Source: Companilactobacillus halodurans (GTDB lineage: Bacteria; Bacillota; Bacilli; Lactobacillales; Lactobacillaceae). Taken from it: a DNA stretch of 47,155 bases. A program made the translations under genes and the position numbers. Within the stretch, counting starts at the first letter, position 1; every line of letters starts with the position of its first letter. The notes under the pieces are model-generated. The model had not been told where the DNA came from. It made no database searches and saw nothing but the letters and a program-made list of their open reading frames with translations. Below are positions 44,105-47,155 of this stretch, piece by piece. The stretch is from assembly GCF_009600985.1 (NCBI RefSeq), contig NZ_VDFP01000020.1, positions 1 to 47,155 on the forward strand, given 5' to 3'.

Positions 44105-44130
44105 GATTTTCTCCTTAGATATCAGATATT

Positions 44131-44156
44131 AAAAAAGACCACCAAATGGCGGTCTC
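44131..44156 (-). terminator. Terminator of the DUF402 gene
   Basis: On the minus strand GACCGCC and GGTGGTC pair (one G-U) around ATTT, then six T. It separates this gene from lysR. Confidence 0.85.
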
Positions 44157-44172
44157 ATAGGATATAGCAACC

Positions 44173-44706
44173 CTAATGGTGTGACAATTCCTTGTAACGC
44201 TGCATCCAAAGATCAACATAGGCTTGCGAAAAAGGACCCTTACCTTTATCGATCCAATCAATTAAAACGTCGACATTATCATGTAAAATTGTATCTATCT
44301 CTGGTGGATAATTCCACATCTTGCTGTGTGCGGCATATTCATCCACATCCAACAATCTTTTTTCTCCATCCGGAAAAACCTTAACATCTAAATCATAATC
44401 AATATACTTGATGGCCTCGTTGTCTAAGGCAAACGGTGTCGCTAAATTGCAGTAATAAGATACGCCGCTGTTTCTTATCATAGTTACAATATTGAACCAA
44501 TATTTTTTATGAAAGTAAACTAATGCGGGCTCTATAGTTACCCAACGACGTCCGTCAGCTTCGGTGACAAGAGTATTCTCATTACAACCAATAATTTCAT
44601 TTTCACTTGTCTTTAGCACCATTGTTTCACGCCAAGTACGATGTAAATGACCATCATGCTTATAACTCTGGATTGCTACGTAATCCCCTTCTCTAGGAAT
44701 CTGCAT
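44173..44706 (-). CDS. DUF402 nucleoside tri/diphosphate phosphatase
   Basis: 177 residues, matching the Ntdp/YgaC family: RTWRETMVL near residue 24, [11 protein letters not shown] near 65, [10 protein letters not shown] near 84, the metal-binding [14 protein letters not shown] near 100 and [12 protein letters not shown] near 120. Members remove phosphate from nucleoside tri- and diphosphates. GAAGGGGA? appears as AGAAGGGGATTACG inside the start of the frame; the ATG at 44706 is the conserved one. Confidence 0.9.
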   Translation of the reverse strand: MQIPREGDYVAIQSYKHDGHLHRTWRETMVLKTSENEIIGCNENTLVTEADGRRWVTIEPALVYFHKKYWFNIVTMIRNSGVSYYCNLATPFALDNEAIKYIDYDLDVKVFPDGEKRLLDVDEYAAHSKMWNYPPEIDTILHDNVDVLIDWIDKGKGPFSQAYVDLWMQRYKELSHH

Positions 44707-44782
44707 AACTTACCAGCTTTCTAAAAATCTAAATCTATCCAAAAAAATTATAACAGAGCTGTGAAACTATTGAAAGGTATAC

Positions 44783-45556
44783 CTATTCTATCTCTTCTTC
44801 CAAAACTTTTTTGATATCGTCAAAATGATAACCCTTAGTCATTAAATAATGAATCAATTTTTCTGGTTTATCATATCTGTGTTCAACCTTTTTAACCAAA
44901 GCACGTAATTTATCTAGTTCTTCATCCTCATCAGGCTCTAAATCTAAGTGATTGATTGTCTCATCAATTATTTCTTTATTAAATCCCTTTTGATACAAAC
45001 TTTGACGTAATTTATTCAGCATTTGTTTAAATGAAGCTCGTTTTTGTTTACGAACCTGCTTTTTAGCAAATTCAATCGCGTTTTCTACTAAGATGTCCTG
45101 GTCAATTTCATCCAGCTTATTTTGAATGACTGCACTTGGCACCCCTTTTTGCAGCATTTTCTGCTCGATTATTTTGGGACCATTGGCAGACATACGTAGT
45201 TGAGTATTAATAAAACTTTGTGCATAGTTTTCATCATCTATGTAGTGCAAGTCTTTAAGTCGATCTATCGTTAAATCAACTGCATCGCGATGATATTCTT
45301 TCTTATATAAGTACTCTTTAATTTCTTTTTCAGTCCGCAATTGATAACTTAAATAGTTAACCGCATCGCCATAAGCTTTATTAACATTTTCTCGTGATTG
45401 GATTTCCTTGATTTGACCATCAGTCAATTCAACGCCATTCATCAAGCGAAATTCAATCAAAGTATTTTCTGCAACAGGGAAAGAATACTTACCATCAAGG
45501 TAAATATTGTACCTGCCCTTTCGTTTTTGTGCTTGGATTTTTGTGATTTTTGCCAA
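44783..45556 (-). CDS. recX: Regulatory protein RecX
   Basis: 257 residues, a long RecX of the Firmicute type, with the repeated three-helix units that wrap RecA filaments. YLSYQLRTEKEIKEYL lies near residue 88 and LKDLHYIDDENYAQSFI near 124. It limits RecA activity in recombination and SOS. Divergent from rlmD with a 69-base gap; this recX/rlmD neighbourhood is common in lactobacilli. Confidence 0.94.
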   Translation of the reverse strand: MAKITKIQAQKRKGRYNIYLDGKYSFPVAENTLIEFRLMNGVELTDGQIKEIQSRENVNKAYGDAVNYLSYQLRTEKEIKEYLYKKEYHRDAVDLTIDRLKDLHYIDDENYAQSFINTQLRMSANGPKIIEQKMLQKGVPSAVIQNKLDEIDQDILVENAIEFAKKQVRKQKRASFKQMLNKLRQSLYQKGFNKEIIDETINHLDLEPDEDEELDKLRALVKKVEHRYDKPEKLIHYLMTKGYHFDDIKKVLEEEIE

Positions 45557-45625
45557 TATATTATTACCTCACCGTGTTATACTCTCAAGAGTAAGTTTAT
45601 CTCAAAAACATTCAAAGGAAAAATT

Positions 45626-47008
45626 ATGCATACAAATAACATTACGCAAGAACTATCAGTTGGCGACAGATTTCCGCTAACTATCAAACGTATCGGCATC
45701 AACGGCGAAGGTATCGGCTTTTTCAAGCATGTCATCGTCTTTGTACCTAAAGCAGTTCCGCAAGACGTCATCGTCTGCGAAGTAACTGACGTCCACGAAC
45801 ATTTTTTAAACGGTCGCATCCATAAATTAAGAAAAGCTAGTCCAGCAAGAAATCCTGATACTCCTGAACTCGCCAATGAAGTAGGAGGCCTAGAATTTGC
45901 CCATATCAAATATGAGGACCAATTAAAATATAAGGCGGATATCCTCCGTGAATCGCTTGAAAAGTATAAGCCTTATGCTCACGATAAATACATGATCAGA
46001 CCAACCGTCGGCTCTGTTCAACAAGAAAAATATCGTAATAAAGCTCAATTCCCCATTCAAGAAATCGATGGACAAATTCGTTGCGGTCTTTACAAAAATG
46101 GCACTCAAGAATTAGTCGACCTAGAAGAAATGCCTACGCAAATGGACTTAACAATGCAAGCCATGCGTAAAATCGTTTCGATGATCAAAGATTTACAGAT
46201 TCCCGTCTTCAATCCAGAGCAAAAATCAGGAATCCTTAGCATGATTATTATCCGTGAATCAGTCGAATTCAACCAATTACAAGTTACCTTCGTGACACGT
46301 TCTACCAAGTTTATCAAAGAGCACCAATTGATTGAAAGAATTCAAAAAGAAATTCCTGAAGTTAGTTCAATCTCTCAAAATATCAATAAAGAAGACCAAG
46401 GGGCTGTTTGGGGCGATGAAACGAAATTACTTTGGGGCGACGAATATTTGCAAGAAGATATCAATGGCTATCTCTTCAATCTTTCACCTCGAGCTTTTTT
46501 ACAATTGAACTCTCTACAAACCGATAAATTATATGACCTAGTTAACAAAGCCTTGGAGCCAAGTCCAAGAGACATCCTACTCGATGCTTATTGCGGTGTT
46601 GGGACTATCGGCATCACGATGGCTGATAAAGTTAAACATATCTATGGTATTGAAATTATCCCTGAAGCGATTGAAGATGCCAAAGCCAATGCCAAATTAA
46701 ATGAAGTTGAAAATGCCGATTACTACGTCGGTTCAGTTGATAAAATTTATCCACAACTACTGAATGACAAAGTAGCTGTTAATTCAGTTATCGTCGATCC
46801 TCCTCGTACTGGCTTGGAAAACAATTTAATCAGAACTTTAAACGAGCATCCCGTTGAAAAGCTAGTTTATGTTTCTTGCAACCCATCCACGTTAGCCAAG
46901 GATTTGGTTACTTTGACTAAGGAATATCGGGTCGTTTACTTACAACCAGTTGATATGTTTCCACAAACGCCACACGTTGAAACAATCGTTAAATTAGTTA
47001 AAAGATAA
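45626..47008 (+). CDS. rlmD: 23S rRNA (uracil-5-)-methyltransferase RlmD/RlmCD
   Basis: 460 residues from ATG 45626 (CAAAGGAAAAA upstream); the longer open frame lies over recX and is not used. An N-terminal TRAM domain (about 10-70: KRIGINGEGIGFFKHVIVFVP), then the SAM fold with DAYCGVGTIGI near 335, VDPPRTGLE near 392 and the catalytic Cys in YVSCNPSTLAKDL near 415. It methylates C5 of 23S rRNA uridines. In Gram-positives one enzyme often does U747 and U1939. Confidence 0.95.
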   Translation: MHTNNITQELSVGDRFPLTIKRIGINGEGIGFFKHVIVFVPKAVPQDVIVCEVTDVHEHFLNGRIHKLRKASPARNPDTPELANEVGGLEFAHIKYEDQLKYKADILRESLEKYKPYAHDKYMIRPTVGSVQQEKYRNKAQFPIQEIDGQIRCGLYKNGTQELVDLEEMPTQMDLTMQAMRKIVSMIKDLQIPVFNPEQKSGILSMIIIRESVEFNQLQVTFVTRSTKFIKEHQLIERIQKEIPEVSSISQNINKEDQGAVWGDETKLLWGDEYLQEDINGYLFNLSPRAFLQLNSLQTDKLYDLVNKALEPSPRDILLDAYCGVGTIGITMADKVKHIYGIEIIPEAIEDAKANAKLNEVENADYYVGSVDKIYPQLLNDKVAVNSVIVDPPRTGLENNLIRTLNEHPVEKLVYVSCNPSTLAKDLVTLTKEYRVVYLQPVDMFPQTPHVETIVKLVKR

Positions 47009-47030
47009 CAAAAAATCTCAAGTCACAAAA

Positions 47031-47155
47031 TGAAGTGAACCCCATTAATTGGAGTTTATTTTAGGCAATCAGTTGGTCGGAAAGATTCCGGTATTCTACC
47101 GGTGTCTTTCCGGCCAATTTTGTCCTTATCCTTTTGTTGTTATAGTAATATACAT
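47031..47155 (-). mobile_element. End of an IS3-family insertion sequence (cut by window edge)
   Basis: The element end begins TGAAGTGAACCCC at 47031, starting TG as IS3-family ends do, about 30 bases from the transposase stop. It lies 22 bases after the rlmD stop. The other end is outside the window. Confidence 0.75.
47061..47153 (-). CDS. IS3-family transposase OrfB, C-terminal end (5' part outside window)
   Basis: The frame entering from the right edge reads VYYYNNKRIRTKLAGKTPVE then YRNLSDQLIA and stops at 47061. The Y-NN-RIKTKL--KTPVEYR ending is characteristic of the DDE integrase OrfB of the IS3 family. OrfB is normally made by frameshifting from OrfA. Too short to name the element. 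Confidence 0.85.
   Translation of the reverse strand, partial: VYYYNNKRIRTKLAGKTPVEYRNLSDQLIA

Noticed and set aside
45398..45625. Longer N-terminus for rlmD
   Set aside because: It would overlap the recX coding region, has no ribosome site, and RlmD proteins begin at the TRAM domain.

Overview
The window reads as a low-GC lactic acid bacterium of the family Lactobacillaceae. The best guess is a Companilactobacillus-type species (farciminis/alimentarius group), judged from the overall protein flavour: ptsHI, ClpE, sigma-54, SLAP-like and WxL surface proteins, and a MetA-like/cysK/cystine-uptake operon. No rRNA or tRNA gene is seen, so the genus call is inference. Both edges fall inside insertion sequences: an ISL3-family transposase 3' end on the left and an IS3-family transposase 3' end on the right.

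Layout. 1-1.6 kb: ISL3 end abutting the terminator of a small lipoprotein/membrane-protein operon. 1.6-6.2 kb: the housekeeping ptsH-ptsI operon, divergent from clpE, which carries a CIRCE operator across its promoter. 6.2-8 kb: a decayed gene remnant, a MucBP-type protein with no signal peptide, and a tandem pair of structured intergenic repeats. 8-11 kb (minus strand): an AEC-family carrier, rpoN and a TetR-type regulator. The regulator is divergent from a YhgE/Pip-type membrane protein (11.2-13.8 kb).

14-23 kb is the clearest accessory region. It holds three tandem paralogous LPXTG-type adhesins. Each is preceded by the same regulatory block of three ~10-bp direct repeats spaced about 22 bp apart, has a long 5' leader with a hairpin, and ends in a similar terminator. 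Remnants of the upstream yhgE terminator sit in front of copies 2 and 3, which suggests serial duplication from copy 1. 23-33 kb: a small SLAP-like secreted protein, a lone citG, a Lac-family PTS operon (EIIB-EIIC-EIIA) with a terminator in its leader, brnQ, a WxL/lectin surface protein and a GH73 autolysin. 33-36.7 kb: prfC, a CNNM/CBS membrane protein and a small membrane protein.

36.7-41.1 kb is the most interesting regulatory unit. It has a promoter, then a 32-codon leader peptide containing three consecutive Cys codons, a hairpin immediately after those codons, and an intrinsic terminator. A MetA-family acyltransferase, cysK and a complete cystine-type ABC importer follow. This is the architecture of a cysteine-responsive ribosome-stalling attenuator, controlling both synthesis and uptake of cysteine. 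It also suggests that the MetA-like enzyme acylates serine rather than homoserine. 41-47 kb: a histidine phosphatase gene broken by one nonsense codon, an aldo/keto reductase, MerR and LysR regulators, a DUF402 nucleotide phosphatase, recX, and divergent rlmD.
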